Assembly: GCA_019638705.1 (NCBI GenBank)
Contig: JAHBTI010000013.1
Location: forward strand, 1-64,000
Source: Bacteroidota bacterium
GTDB lineage: Bacteria; Bacteroidota; Bacteroidia; B-17B0; Aurantibacillaceae
Length of the DNA stretch: 64,000 nt
Direction: 5' to 3'
Made by a program: the position numbers and the translations under genes. Shown here piece by piece: positions 45,401 to 53,533 of this stretch. Every line of letters begins with the position of its first letter. Within the stretch, counting starts at the first letter, position 1. The notes beneath the pieces were generated by a model. The model worked only from the letters and a program-made list of their open reading frames with translations. It ran no database searches and was not told where the DNA came from.

Positions 45401-46639
45401 ATAAAATTTAGACGAAGCAGCACCGCTGCCAATTACTTTAATGTCGTGTATGTTTTGATGTATATAAAGGGGATTGTTTTGTGCAAGCCATGTGGCAGCT
45501 CCTGCCAAAATTCCTGTCGGCGATTGATTTGTTCCGCCTGTTTTCATGAATATACTAAATGCGTAGCTGCCGATAAACAATACATCAGGGTTAGTTGGGT
45601 GTACGGTTATAACATGAGCGTAATCGCCCGATGTTAAACCTATGCCGCCGCCACTTGAAAGAATAAGATAATCCACATCGCTTGAAAGGGGGTCAAGCTG
45701 CCCCGAACCCTGTAATGCCATACCCCACGTTGCACCTGCATCGTAAGAAATAAATAAAGCGGCAAGACCTGCCGTAGTTGATGTATTAGCAGCACTCACC
45801 GAACCACCGAGTTTTTTAGCGCAGGAAGCATAAATGACATTGTTGTTTGAAGGGGCAACGGCTAATTCAATGCGTCCGTATCTTGCATTGACAAGTGCAG
45901 AATTTGTTGGTGTAATATTGGCAAAGGCTGAAAGCGAAGCATCGGAAGATTTCCATACCGTAGATGCAACGGCTGAATAGCTTGCCGCACCTGCTCCGTC
46001 GCCACGCTCGCTGCCTATTGAGCAATACAAAACACCTGTTCCGTCAAATTTTACATCCATTCCTGTTGTTAAACTTGTGGTGGTAACTCCTGAAGCGGCG
46101 GTAAAATTAGCACCACCATCGGTTGAAACTAAAATGCCTTTATTACCTGCCACAGCAATTACATTGGCATTTACAGGGCTGCAAGCCACGCGGTTAATTA
46201 CAGTACCCACCACGCTGCTGCTTGCCACCATAGCCAGTGAATTATTGCTGTTTAGCTTATACAGCCCACTGCCCGGTTGGGCTTTGGTTCTTTGAACGCC
46301 TCTTAAAAAGCCTTCGCCTGTGGCAGCGTAAATAGTTCCGTTTGCCGACTGCGCCAGGTAACTGATGTTTCTTACCGAGCCGCTGTCGTTTACAGGAAAC
46401 CATTTTACTCCGCCATTAACGGTTTTAAAAATGCCACTGGTGGTACTGCCCAAATAAAGGGTATTTCCCGAAGCATCGTTTTTATCCACTACCATGTTTC
46501 TGGCTCTGCCTGCGCCGTACACAGGTCCTGCCTGCGACCAACTCATGGTTTGTGCGGTCATTAATCCGCCAAAGGCTGTTAATACTATCAGCCCAACGGT
46601 TTTAGTTATTTTTTCAGTTAAATTTTTCATCATACCCAA
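42464..46639 (-). CDS. Large secreted protein with type IX sorting domain
   Basis: The protein has 1391 residues. A signal peptide near the start ends around AQTMSWSQ. The first about 450 residues are BNR/Vps10-type beta-propeller segments (LYLGSTTSGIFKTVNGGVKW, GILVSTDGGANF). A middle region of about 200 residues (about 790-1000) is low complexity, rich in Thr, Val and Ser. Propeller-like segments return, and the end LSIYPNPANGNVTIAF to VKRVTKLIVTK is a type A sorting domain for type IX secretion. The true start may be one of the ATG codons two to three codons in. It is probably exported to the surface; the ligand is unknown. Confidence 0.82.
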   Translation of the reverse strand: MGMMKNLTEKITKTVGLIVLTAFGGLMTAQTMSWSQAGPVYGAGRARNMVVDKNDASGNTLYLGSTTSGIFKTVNGGVKWFPVNDSGSVRNISYLAQSANGTIYAATGEGFLRGVQRTKAQPGSGLYKLNSNNSLAMVASSSVVGTVINRVACSPVNANVIAVAGNKGILVSTDGGANFTAASGVTTTSLTTGMDVKFDGTGVLYCSIGSERGDGAGAASYSAVASTVWKSSDASLSAFANITPTNSALVNARYGRIELAVAPSNNNVIYASCAKKLGGSVSAANTSTTAGLAALFISYDAGATWGMALQGSGQLDPLSSDVDYLILSSGGGIGLTSGDYAHVITVHPTNPDVLFIGSYAFSIFMKTGGTNQSPTGILAGAATWLAQNNPLYIHQNIHDIKVIGSGAASSKFYFVTDAGVYRSIDLSNTLANPNVNLPSYQPFYKGLVTGQFNSVSIQRYPVSTNTNVANGNVITPYSGFIGGTNGNGLNYYSGTDTLVSQEVSYFSNDIYNAEFSKILPDAALFASGTSLFKNTNVKATNPEKMGINAYQGSLANYSSVGNYGFDMNDGFQTTGIPFKLWEYYAQTPTNPDVVVFYNDSLRQGATISGTNGAASLITQTTFTFDIKRPDRFAVMDSIVIRTGTVTVGGIPNYGSVPTPFTGTDRQDVTIKLINPSNTVTLIPSTSVAGNVPVSTTGVTLNAVSLTDKIAITYSLPPFGTKTITQYPQTGAAVVTDPSIYYRVFATVFYKYSAGDSVYVADNSIATKPAVYGTTLSVPLSWAYGSASGISQTITANQYPAVVSNPTYVLVPGNVSQTTPVFTVNAAGAYTISQFGTYKPSANAVPAHTITAETPTTAPTTSVGPSYTLSSTAGTIAVQSVGTFTLSSLAAGDYTITAVDDEAAPTETVETYVTVEVPTYTALPDNIIQTNPQFTLTATAPTVYTLQGSGSYTLSSSYSVQQVFTSTSSVASYSTNVVTPPVVRTVAANTVVPFSKNNPIVKVPVTGPSARLAAVFKHTDLTKNEYAVIISKNPLDMTNPMEAVMLSANGCLTTKADGTPDDVNTVTVDGKPTILEWSKSGTELYYATDANKVYRVSYINMIMDMSPASYSGKLNTDVFTYRSMSAGWGFDLTRPNLNSPYRTALIGSFTKPITSISVSNDDQNVVLTFNDPTGALIMTNTLDARTSNTTNIGWTSKAGTLSNIQTYCSLIEKSDKNTVFIGTDKGLFYTKDLSAASPTWKNTTEDQTSPMPNVQVFDIKQQVLENYQCYNSGIIYVATNGRGIWQNRAGYKAYVVGVSDFDKAQAPNNLSIYPNPANGNVTIAFNSHDDERAVLNVMDINGRIVKSQDLGKINAGEITYSFNVAELSAGVYIVSVNSNVNVKRVTKLIVTK

Positions 46640-46786
46640 GGTGTTTATGTTCTAAGTGTAAAATTTTCAATAGCTAACAAATTTGTTTAATTATCTTCAA
46701 ATAACAAAATTGAATTTGTCAGTTTTTTACAAACTGCCGACTTTTCTTTAGAAGTGGTTGCTTTTAAGAGATATATGGTATAATTC

Positions 46787-47206
46787 TTAAAACCGCTCTA
46801 ACTGCGAAAAGAAAAAATCGGCTTCAATGTTTGCATTTTCATCGCTGTCGCTGCCATGCACGGCATTGGCGGCAATAGATTTGGCAAACAGTTTGCGAAT
46901 TGTTCCATCTTCGGCTTTAGTAGGGTCGGTTGCGCCAATAAGCTGGCGGTAATCTGCCACGGCATTGTTTTTTGACAAAACGGCTGCCACAATTGGTCCG
47001 CTGCTCATGTATTCGGTTAATTCGCCATAAAACGGACGTTCTTTGTGAACGGCGTAAAACTGCCCTGCCTGTTCTTTGGTTAAGCGCATATATTTCATGG
47101 CGAGAATTTTAAAGCCCGCTTTGTTTATCATTGCTAAAATTGCACCGATGTTGTTTGCTTCTACTGCATCGGGTTTAATCATTGTAAAGGTGATGTTACC
47201 TGCCAT
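46787..47206 (-). CDS. ndk: Nucleoside diphosphate kinase
   Basis: The protein has 139 residues. The phosphohistidine is H117 in ANAVHGSDS, and [16 protein letters not shown] is at the start. It balances NTP pools. Full length for the family. A promoter with both boxes lies just upstream. Confidence 0.96.
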   Translation of the reverse strand: MAGNITFTMIKPDAVEANNIGAILAMINKAGFKILAMKYMRLTKEQAGQFYAVHKERPFYGELTEYMSSGPIVAAVLSKNNAVADYRQLIGATDPTKAEDGTIRKLFAKSIAANAVHGSDSDENANIEADFFFSQLERF

Positions 47207-47229
47207 ATTCTAAAATTTTAATTGGGCAG

Positions 47230-47261
47230 CGAAGATACTCAAATGCCGTTTGGTATGCAAA
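47230..47261 (-). promoter_or_regulatory. Promoter of ndk
   Basis: On the minus strand TTTG (47258-47261) is followed after 20 bases by TATCTTCG (47230-47237), one base from TAnnTTTG. Confidence 0.5.
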
Positions 47262-47276
47262 TACTTTTGTTTTGCT

Positions 47277-47284
47277 TACTTTTG
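47277..47284 (+). promoter_or_regulatory. Candidate -7 box of rnz
   Basis: TACTTTTG matches TAnnTTTG exactly and lies 40 bases before the ATG at 47324. A second copy of the same box lies at 47262. Finding transcription signals here argues that the longer reading from 47222 is not the true start. Confidence 0.45.
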
Positions 47285-47323
47285 CGGTTTTTTACCGCCA
47301 CAAAAAACGAACTGCCTGCCACC

Positions 47324-48244
47324 ATGAACCGACAAAATTTTGAACTGCTTATTTTAGGTTCTTCCTCTGCAAGCCCCACTTCCGAAAGAAATCCGAGTGC
47401 GCAACTGCTCAACATCTGCCAGCGGTATTGTTTAATTGACTGCGGCGAGGCTACACAAATTCAACTGCGCAGATTTAAAGCGCGTTTCCAAAACATTGAC
47501 CATATTTTTATTTCGCATTTGCACGGCGACCATTTTTTTGGTTTGCCCGGATTAATTGGCAGCATGAGCCTTTTGGGGAGAAAACAAGCACTTACTATTT
47601 ATTGCCCCAAAGAGTTGAAAGATATTATTGAAGTGATTAATCAACACTCTGAAACCCTGCTCAATTTCCAAATTAATTGGGTGTTTACCAATAACAGGGG
47701 TTTGAATTTAATTTTTGAAGACGATAAAATTGAGGTATATTCTTTTCCGTTAAAGCACCGCATTTACTGCACGGGATTTTTGTTTAAGGAAAAGCCGCTG
47801 CCAAGAAAAATTGACAAATACAAATTGGAAACACTCAACATTTCTACCGCCGATATTCTGAAACTGAAAAGCGGTTTTGATGTGGTAAACGAAAACGGAG
47901 AATTAATTAAAAACGAAGATGCCACACTCTCCCCTCCTCCACCGCGCAGCTACGCTTATTGCAGCGATACTGTTTTTGACCAAAATATTGTTGAGTACAT
48001 AAAAAATGTGGATTTATTGTATCACGAAAGCACATTTTTAGACGAACATAAAGAACGTGCAAAAAAAACATTTCACAGCACGGCGCGCCAAGCCGCGCAA
48101 ATAGCAAAATCGGCAAATGCCAAACAATTATTGCTCGGGCATTTTTCGGCACGCTACAATAAGCTGAACGATTTTTTAAAAGAAGCAGGCGATGTGTTTG
48201 AAAACTGCGAACTTGCAATTGACGGTAAAAAAATAAATATATAA
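47324..48244 (+). CDS. rnz: Ribonuclease Z
   Basis: The 306-residue protein is placed from the ATG giving MNRQNFELLILGSSSASPTS. The metallo-beta-lactamase core has HLHGDH at 65-70, the AYCSDT segment and LLLGHFSARY near the end, all typical of RNase Z, which trims tRNA 3' ends. It is full length and divergent from ndk. Confidence 0.93.
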   Translation: MNRQNFELLILGSSSASPTSERNPSAQLLNICQRYCLIDCGEATQIQLRRFKARFQNIDHIFISHLHGDHFFGLPGLIGSMSLLGRKQALTIYCPKELKDIIEVINQHSETLLNFQINWVFTNNRGLNLIFEDDKIEVYSFPLKHRIYCTGFLFKEKPLPRKIDKYKLETLNISTADILKLKSGFDVVNENGELIKNEDATLSPPPPRSYAYCSDTVFDQNIVEYIKNVDLLYHESTFLDEHKERAKKTFHSTARQAAQIAKSANAKQLLLGHFSARYNKLNDFLKEAGDVFENCELAIDGKKINI

Positions 48245-48249
48245 ATTAT

Positions 48250-48257
48250 TATCTTTG
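48250..48257 (+). promoter_or_regulatory. Candidate -7 box of the LuxR-type regulator
   Basis: TATCTTTG matches TAnnTTTG exactly, ten bases before the ATG, suggesting a nearly leaderless transcript. Confidence 0.4.
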
Positions 48258-48267
48258 CCGTTCAACA

Positions 48268-48942
48268 ATGATTAGGGTATTAATTGCCGATAAAAATTTT
48301 CTCTCGCGGGTAGGCTTGGAACTTTTGGTTGGGGAACTGAAAGGCTTTGAGCTTGTTCCCACTGTGTCGGGCGATAAAGATGCTTTAATCAATCAATTAT
48401 TCCTGTCTAAACCAAATGTGCTGATTGCCGATTTTATTTCATTGGGTATTTCCATTGACGAAATAAAAAAAATGGCAAAAAAATATCCCCGCACAAAATT
48501 TTTGGTGATTACGGAATTACTTTCCAAAAAAGAATTTACAAGCATTTTAGACAGCAACATCACAAGTTTTCTTTTAAAAGAATGTGATAAAAGCGAGATT
48601 TTGGAAGCTATTAATTCCAGCATTAAGGGTGAAAAATTTGTGTGCGGAAAAATTGTGTTATTCCTTTCTGCCGCGCCCGAAATTTTGCCGAACAATACAT
48701 TTATTAAATCGCTGGCTTGCGACGGCATTTCTGTTACCGAACGCGAAATTGACATTATTCGCGGCATTGCCGAAGGCTTATCAAACAAACTGATTGCCGA
48801 CAAATTGGAATTAAGCACACACACCGTAAACACGCACCGCAGAAACATTATGAACAAACTTGGCGTAAACAACACGGCAGGTATTGTAATGTTTGCCGTA
48901 AAAAATCAGTTGCTGGAAACAAATTTTAATTTGTTTGATTAA
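48268..48942 (+). CDS. NarL/LuxR-family response regulator
   Basis: The receiver domain has D55 as the phospho-acceptor (LIADFISLG), T82 and K104 in the switch positions. The C-terminal helix-turn-helix is SVTEREIDIIRGIAEGLSNK and LSTHTVNTHRRNIMNKLGV. It binds DNA when phosphorylated. No histidine kinase gene is adjacent, so it is an orphan here. Target genes unknown. Confidence 0.9.
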   Translation: MIRVLIADKNFLSRVGLELLVGELKGFELVPTVSGDKDALINQLFLSKPNVLIADFISLGISIDEIKKMAKKYPRTKFLVITELLSKKEFTSILDSNITSFLLKECDKSEILEAINSSIKGEKFVCGKIVLFLSAAPEILPNNTFIKSLACDGISVTEREIDIIRGIAEGLSNKLIADKLELSTHTVNTHRRNIMNKLGVNNTAGIVMFAVKNQLLETNFNLFD

Positions 48943-49208
48943 CGCCTTCCTCTTTGCGCCCGCCTCAACTGTTTGTCGTATTGACGTTGCTGGCGTTTTT
49001 GTGTACGTTTTACGTTTTTATCAATTTGCGCGCTTGGTTTGTCTTTTTTCTTTTTGTCTAAGTAAGGATTGTAGGCTTCTTTTTTCTTTCCCCAACGTTT
49101 CCATACTTTTTTGCGTTCTTTTTTGTGTCCGTACAAATAATCTTGTGCGGATAATTGTTTGGGGAAAAGAAACAAGAAACTCACTAATATGCCTGCAATA
49201 ATTTTCAT
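48939..49208 (-). CDS. Small basic exported protein
   Basis: An 89-residue protein with a signal peptide (about 1-21, ending LSAQ), then almost half Lys and Arg (KKERKKVWKRWGKKKEAYN to QLRRAQRGRR). No motif is recognised. The strong positive charge suggests contact with LPS, DNA or polyanion. Its end overlaps the regulator stop by four bases on the opposite strand. Confidence 0.6.
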   Translation of the reverse strand: MKIIAGILVSFLFLFPKQLSAQDYLYGHKKERKKVWKRWGKKKEAYNPYLDKKKKDKPSAQIDKNVKRTQKRQQRQYDKQLRRAQRGRR

Positions 49209-49217
49209 GGTTCAAAT

Positions 49218-50687
49218 TTATTTTTTTCTCAATTCATAAATGCACCAAATATTGGCGCGGTCTTGCCAATTGTTAGTATTGTATTTTAAAAGCCATTCGG
49301 GAAATACAGAATATATACGCTTGCTTTCGTAACCGGCAGGAAAAGTGTTTTCGGAGGAACCGTTTTTTTTAAACACAACAACTTCAGTCAGATTATTGTT
49401 GTGTAAATAGTCGGTTAAGTCTGTTTCATCTTTCAGCACAACTTCATTAATGTTTTGTGAACGGTAAAAATTTATTTTAGCCGCATACAGATACATGGAT
49501 TCGCCAATACTTACAATGGTAGTTGGTTTTTGAAAGGCAGTATAAACATAGCGGTAATACAACATGGCTTCCTGTGCGGGCGAAAATGTGCGGTACAAAA
49601 GCAATACCGAGTTTAAAACAACCAACAGTACAAAAGATAGTTTAAAAAATTTACGGTGAATTATTTTCGGAACATAAAAATCAATTCCCGCAGAAACAAG
49701 GTATATAAAAACGAAGGTTACGGGATACATAAAACGCATTTCTTTATGAGCCACCAAGCTGTGTCCGATTACAAAAGCAAGTAGCACAAACGAAAAAACA
49801 TGAGTTTTGTTTTTGTATAAACCCGCGCCTAAAAAATAAAGCAACACCAAACTGAGCGGCGGAGCAGCCATATTAAAAAACAAATCAAAATAATACCACC
49901 AAGGCTCAACACCATAATTGGCGGCAGCGTGTTTGGTAATGTTTTCGGTGTAATAATTGTAAGGTGTAAATACCCACTCGCTGTAAAACCATTTATCTAC
50001 ACACACACACACAAAGCAAGTAAATAAAAAGGAAAGCAAAATAATTGCCGCGGTTTTAAAATTTATTTTTTGAACTACCAATAACCAGATTGCCAAACCC
50101 ATAAAGGCAAACGCCATTTGAAAACGAAAGAAAAACGATAATGCCAATAAAACGCCAACAAATAAATACGACGTGTTTTTTTGAAAATTACTTGTGTGCG
50201 GTTTCAGCAAAAAATAAACAGCCGCCATAAAACTTAATGCAGCTGTACTTTCAGAAGAATACCTTACGCTGATGTAAGGCATAAACCACAGAAAAAAACT
50301 TAACAGAATAAACATCGTTTTTCCTTTTTCTGTTTTAAAACCGGAAATAAAAAGCAATATCAGTTTGCAAGAAACGAACCATGTAAGCACACCCATAACA
50401 AGACGTAATAAAAACACACTGGTAAACGGGTTACTTACATTTAAAAACGACAAGCATTTTATAAAACAATAAGTTATAAAAGGCTGTATGGCGGGGCGCA
50501 TTTTTGTTGCAAATTCCCAGGGCATATCGGCGGCAGGTGCATTTCCCAATTTATAATTGGCAAACTCCAATATCTGAAAATGTTCATCTGGGTGATGACT
50601 GCCCACGCTAAACCATGCCGTAATACTATTTAGCAGCAAAGCGGCTAAAAAATATTTTTTGTAAGGTGATTGAAAAATTTCTTTCAT
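49218..50687 (-). CDS. GT22-like membrane mannosyltransferase (Alg9/PIG-B family)
   Basis: The 489-residue protein has about ten membrane helices. Near the start the motif HHPDEHFQILEFANYKL, then WEFATKMRPAIQPFITY is the signature of GT22 lipid-linked mannosyltransferases, best known from eukaryotic GPI and N-glycan synthesis. The sugar and lipid are unknown here. A coding (AC)7 tract lies at 49999-50012, encoding CVCVCVD. Confidence 0.8.
   Translation of the reverse strand: MKEIFQSPYKKYFLAALLLNSITAWFSVGSHHPDEHFQILEFANYKLGNAPAADMPWEFATKMRPAIQPFITYCFIKCLSFLNVSNPFTSVFLLRLVMGVLTWFVSCKLILLFISGFKTEKGKTMFILLSFFLWFMPYISVRYSSESTAALSFMAAVYFLLKPHTSNFQKNTSYLFVGVLLALSFFFRFQMAFAFMGLAIWLLVVQKINFKTAAIILLSFLFTCFVCVCVDKWFYSEWVFTPYNYYTENITKHAAANYGVEPWWYYFDLFFNMAAPPLSLVLLYFLGAGLYKNKTHVFSFVLLAFVIGHSLVAHKEMRFMYPVTFVFIYLVSAGIDFYVPKIIHRKFFKLSFVLLVVLNSVLLLYRTFSPAQEAMLYYRYVYTAFQKPTTIVSIGESMYLYAAKINFYRSQNINEVVLKDETDLTDYLHNNNLTEVVVFKKNGSSENTFPAGYESKRIYSVFPEWLLKYNTNNWQDRANIWCIYELRKK
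49999..50012. repeat. Coding (AC)7 dinucleotide tract
   Basis: Seven AC units lie inside the GT22 gene. A change of one unit would shift the frame, so this tract could switch the gene. Confidence 0.7.
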
Positions 50688-50694
50688 GTGTGTT

Positions 50695-52506
50695 TTATCC
50701 TACAGAACTTTGAATTAACACTTTGCGGTATTTTTCAAGAATGGTGGATTTTGAAATAAAACCTTTATACTCGCTGTTAAATACCACCGGAATATTCCAC
50801 AAATGCGACTCATCAAACAATTTCATGGCAGAGTTGATATTGTCTTTCTCGGTAATAACATAGGAAGGACGGCGCATTAATTCTTTCACCGATATTGTAT
50901 CGTACAAATTTTGCTTGAACATGATTTCACGAATGTCATCAATGGTAATAATGCCTTGCAGTTTTCCCTCATTATCAACTACAGGAAAAATATTTCGTTT
51001 TGAAACCGCAACAGTTTCCACTAAGCTTCGTAGCAGAGCATTGTATTTAACTTCATGAAAATCCGTTTCCACATATTGGGCAAGACTGATGTTGCTCAGC
51101 AAATACGAATCTGTATCGGTTATAATAATATTTTCTTTGTCGGCTAATTTTCTCATGTCTAAACTCAAAGGCATAAAATATTTTGATACTGCGTAACTCA
51201 AAGCCGAAACAATCATCAGAGGAATAATTAATTCATAACCACCTGTAATTTCTGCAATCAAAAAAATACCTGTGAGCGGCGCGTGAAACACTCCGCTTAA
51301 AATGCCCGCCATTGCCACCAAAGTAAAATTGCTGACCGGTAATTGTGCAATGCCTAAATCGGTAATTAGCGAAGCAAATAAAAATCCCGTAAATGCACCC
51401 ATAAATAAAGAGGGCGCAAAATTTCCGCCATTGCCACCGCTTCCTAAAGTTAATCCCGTGGCTATTGGTTTCAATAAAATGGTAAGCAGTAATAAAATAT
51501 AAATAACAGGTTTGGTGAAATGAAACGAGAGAAACGAATTTTTGAAAATGGTATCTACATTTAAGTTTGATAAATGTTTGATGCTTTCGTAACCTTCGCC
51601 CAATAAGGGAGGAATGAAAAGTATAAGCCAAAACAAACCAAAACCGCCAATAATTACCTTGATTGCTTTTTTATTGACGAAGTGTTTAAAATAATTTTCG
51701 GTTGCCAAAAACACTCGGTTGTAATAATAGGAACACAACCCGCCAAGCAAGCCAAGTATAAAATAAAAAGGCATATTTCTATAATCAAAAGGTTCTTGCA
51801 GTTTGAATTGTAACAACACATCTTCCTGTAAAATAATTTTTGAACTTAGCCCACCTGCTGCCGCTGCAATTAAAATAGGAATGAATGCAGAAATGTTTGC
51901 TTCTACCAACAACACTTCTAATGCAAATAAAACTCCTGCAATCGGCGTATTAAATGCGCCTGCAATGCCAGCTGCCGCACCGCAAGCCAAAAGCAATGTG
52001 CGTTCTTTATAACTAAGTCTATAGGTTTTCCCAAAGTTAGAGCCAATGGCAGAGCCTGTTGTTACAATAGGAGATTCCAAGCCTGCCGAACCGCCGAAAC
52101 CAATAGTAAGTGCGCTTGTTATAACATGACTATACGTTTGGTCTTTTGGCAGCATACTTGATTTTTTCGCTATGGCGTGCAGAATATTTGCCATACCTTT
52201 GCCTAACTTGCCCCGATTAAAATATTTCACAAATAACACACACAAGGTAATACCTATAACAGGAAATATGGCAGCATAAATTTGTTTTCCGTGAGAGAAA
52301 TTTTCAATATTTTTTATAAGAAAATGAACTAACCATTTGAGTACTACTGCCGCCAATCCCGCCGTTAAACCAATTAACGCCGCACTAAACATAACAAACT
52401 GCTTTGGCGTGAGTTTGTGTTGTATCCAAATAATTAATTTGTTTGCACGAAAAATTATGTTGAGAAAGAAATTCAATTTGTTGTAAATGTAATATTGATG
52501 AGGCAA
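50695..52506 (-). CDS. ClC-type chloride transporter with CBS domains
   Basis: The 603-residue protein has the ClC membrane core (about 35-440) with the motif GGSAGLESPIVTTGSAIG, in which E144 holds the gating-Glu place, and GSGGNGGNFAPSLFMGA for the second filter loop. Two CBS domains follow (about 460-590, with IFPVVDNEGKLQGIITIDDI and MRRPSYVITEKDNINSAM). Presence of the gating Glu fits proton/chloride exchange as well as channel behaviour. Regulation by nucleotides at the CBS pair is likely. Confidence 0.9.
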   Translation of the reverse strand: MPHQYYIYNKLNFFLNIIFRANKLIIWIQHKLTPKQFVMFSAALIGLTAGLAAVVLKWLVHFLIKNIENFSHGKQIYAAIFPVIGITLCVLFVKYFNRGKLGKGMANILHAIAKKSSMLPKDQTYSHVITSALTIGFGGSAGLESPIVTTGSAIGSNFGKTYRLSYKERTLLLACGAAAGIAGAFNTPIAGVLFALEVLLVEANISAFIPILIAAAAGGLSSKIILQEDVLLQFKLQEPFDYRNMPFYFILGLLGGLCSYYYNRVFLATENYFKHFVNKKAIKVIIGGFGLFWLILFIPPLLGEGYESIKHLSNLNVDTIFKNSFLSFHFTKPVIYILLLLTILLKPIATGLTLGSGGNGGNFAPSLFMGAFTGFLFASLITDLGIAQLPVSNFTLVAMAGILSGVFHAPLTGIFLIAEITGGYELIIPLMIVSALSYAVSKYFMPLSLDMRKLADKENIIITDTDSYLLSNISLAQYVETDFHEVKYNALLRSLVETVAVSKRNIFPVVDNEGKLQGIITIDDIREIMFKQNLYDTISVKELMRRPSYVITEKDNINSAMKLFDESHLWNIPVVFNSEYKGFISKSTILEKYRKVLIQSSVG

Positions 52507-52606
52507 TAGAAAAAATTTATTAAGTTGCCTTATTTGCCAAACCTTTCTTTCTTCCCTAAATTTGCTCTACACAATTAAAATTTAAAAATCTAAAATCATA
52601 AATACC

Positions 52607-53503
52607 ATGTCAAACGTATCATTAGTAATAGAAGAACGTGCCGCCAGCATCGGCAATTTTATGGTGGGGCGTTTGTTGCCTTTCCGACAAAAACGTGCGG
52701 TTGGTCCATTTGTGTTTATTGACCACATGGGTCCTGCAAAAATGAGCGAACGCCAAAATATGGACGTGTTGCCGCACCCGCACATCGGGCTTTCTACGCT
52801 CACGTATTTATTTGAAGGTTCAATTATGCACCGCGACAGTATTGGCTCTGTTATGGAAATAAAACCGGGTGAAGTAAATTTAATGACGGCAGGCAAAGGC
52901 GTTGTTCACTCTGAACGCACACCCGACTATTTGCGGCACTCCGAAAAAAATATGCACGGCTTGCAAATTTGGATTGCCTTGCCCAAAGAACTGGAAGAAT
53001 GTGAACCTTCGTTTGTACACATTGAAGCCAAAGATATTCCGCAATGGGAACAAAACGGCGTACACATAAAATTAGTGGCGGGCGAAGCCTTCGGGAAAAA
53101 ATCGCCTGTGCCTGTTTACAGCAAGTTATTTTATTTGGAAATAAAAAGTAAAAACAAAACCAAACTCAACATCGGTAAAGATTTGTACGGCGAAAGCGGT
53201 TTGTATATTTTGGAGGGAAGTGTGAAAGACGGGGAAAATGTGTATGAACCAAAACAAATTCTTATTGCCAAAGACAGTAAATTGTGCGAATTTGAAATGG
53301 CGGAAAACACAAGCGTTTGCATCTTCGGCGGCGAGCCTTTTCCTGAAGAACGTTTTATTTATTGGAATTTTGTTTCTTCAAAAAAAGAATTGATTGAAAA
53401 AGCCAAACAAGATTGGGAAAACAAAGTATTCCCGACTTTTATTGACAAACCATTCCCTAAAATAGACGGAGAAACGGGGGAATTTGTGCCGCTGCCACTA
53501 TAG
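52607..53503 (+). CDS. Pirin family protein
   Basis: The protein has 298 residues and two cupin domains. Metal ligands H57, H59, H101 and E103 are visible in LPHPHIGLSTLTY and VVHSERTPD. FVFIDHMGPAKM is typical. Bacterial pirins have quercetinase-like or regulatory roles; the substrate is unknown. Confidence 0.88.
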   Translation: MSNVSLVIEERAASIGNFMVGRLLPFRQKRAVGPFVFIDHMGPAKMSERQNMDVLPHPHIGLSTLTYLFEGSIMHRDSIGSVMEIKPGEVNLMTAGKGVVHSERTPDYLRHSEKNMHGLQIWIALPKELEECEPSFVHIEAKDIPQWEQNGVHIKLVAGEAFGKKSPVPVYSKLFYLEIKSKNKTKLNIGKDLYGESGLYILEGSVKDGENVYEPKQILIAKDSKLCEFEMAENTSVCIFGGEPFPEERFIYWNFVSSKKELIEKAKQDWENKVFPTFIDKPFPKIDGETGEFVPLPL

Positions 53504-53532
53504 AAAATATGAAGCTTTGACAGCTATTTTCT
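53502..53532. terminator. Weak hairpin between pirin and the GloVer gene
   Basis: AGAAAATA and TATTTTCT, with AGCT either side of the loop, form an imperfect hairpin between two converging genes. Confidence 0.3.
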
Positions 53533-53533
53533 T

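Noticed and set aside
47222..47323. Extended start of RNase Z from a TTG
   Set aside because: The extension is hydrophobic, unlike the family, and runs through two promoter-like boxes.
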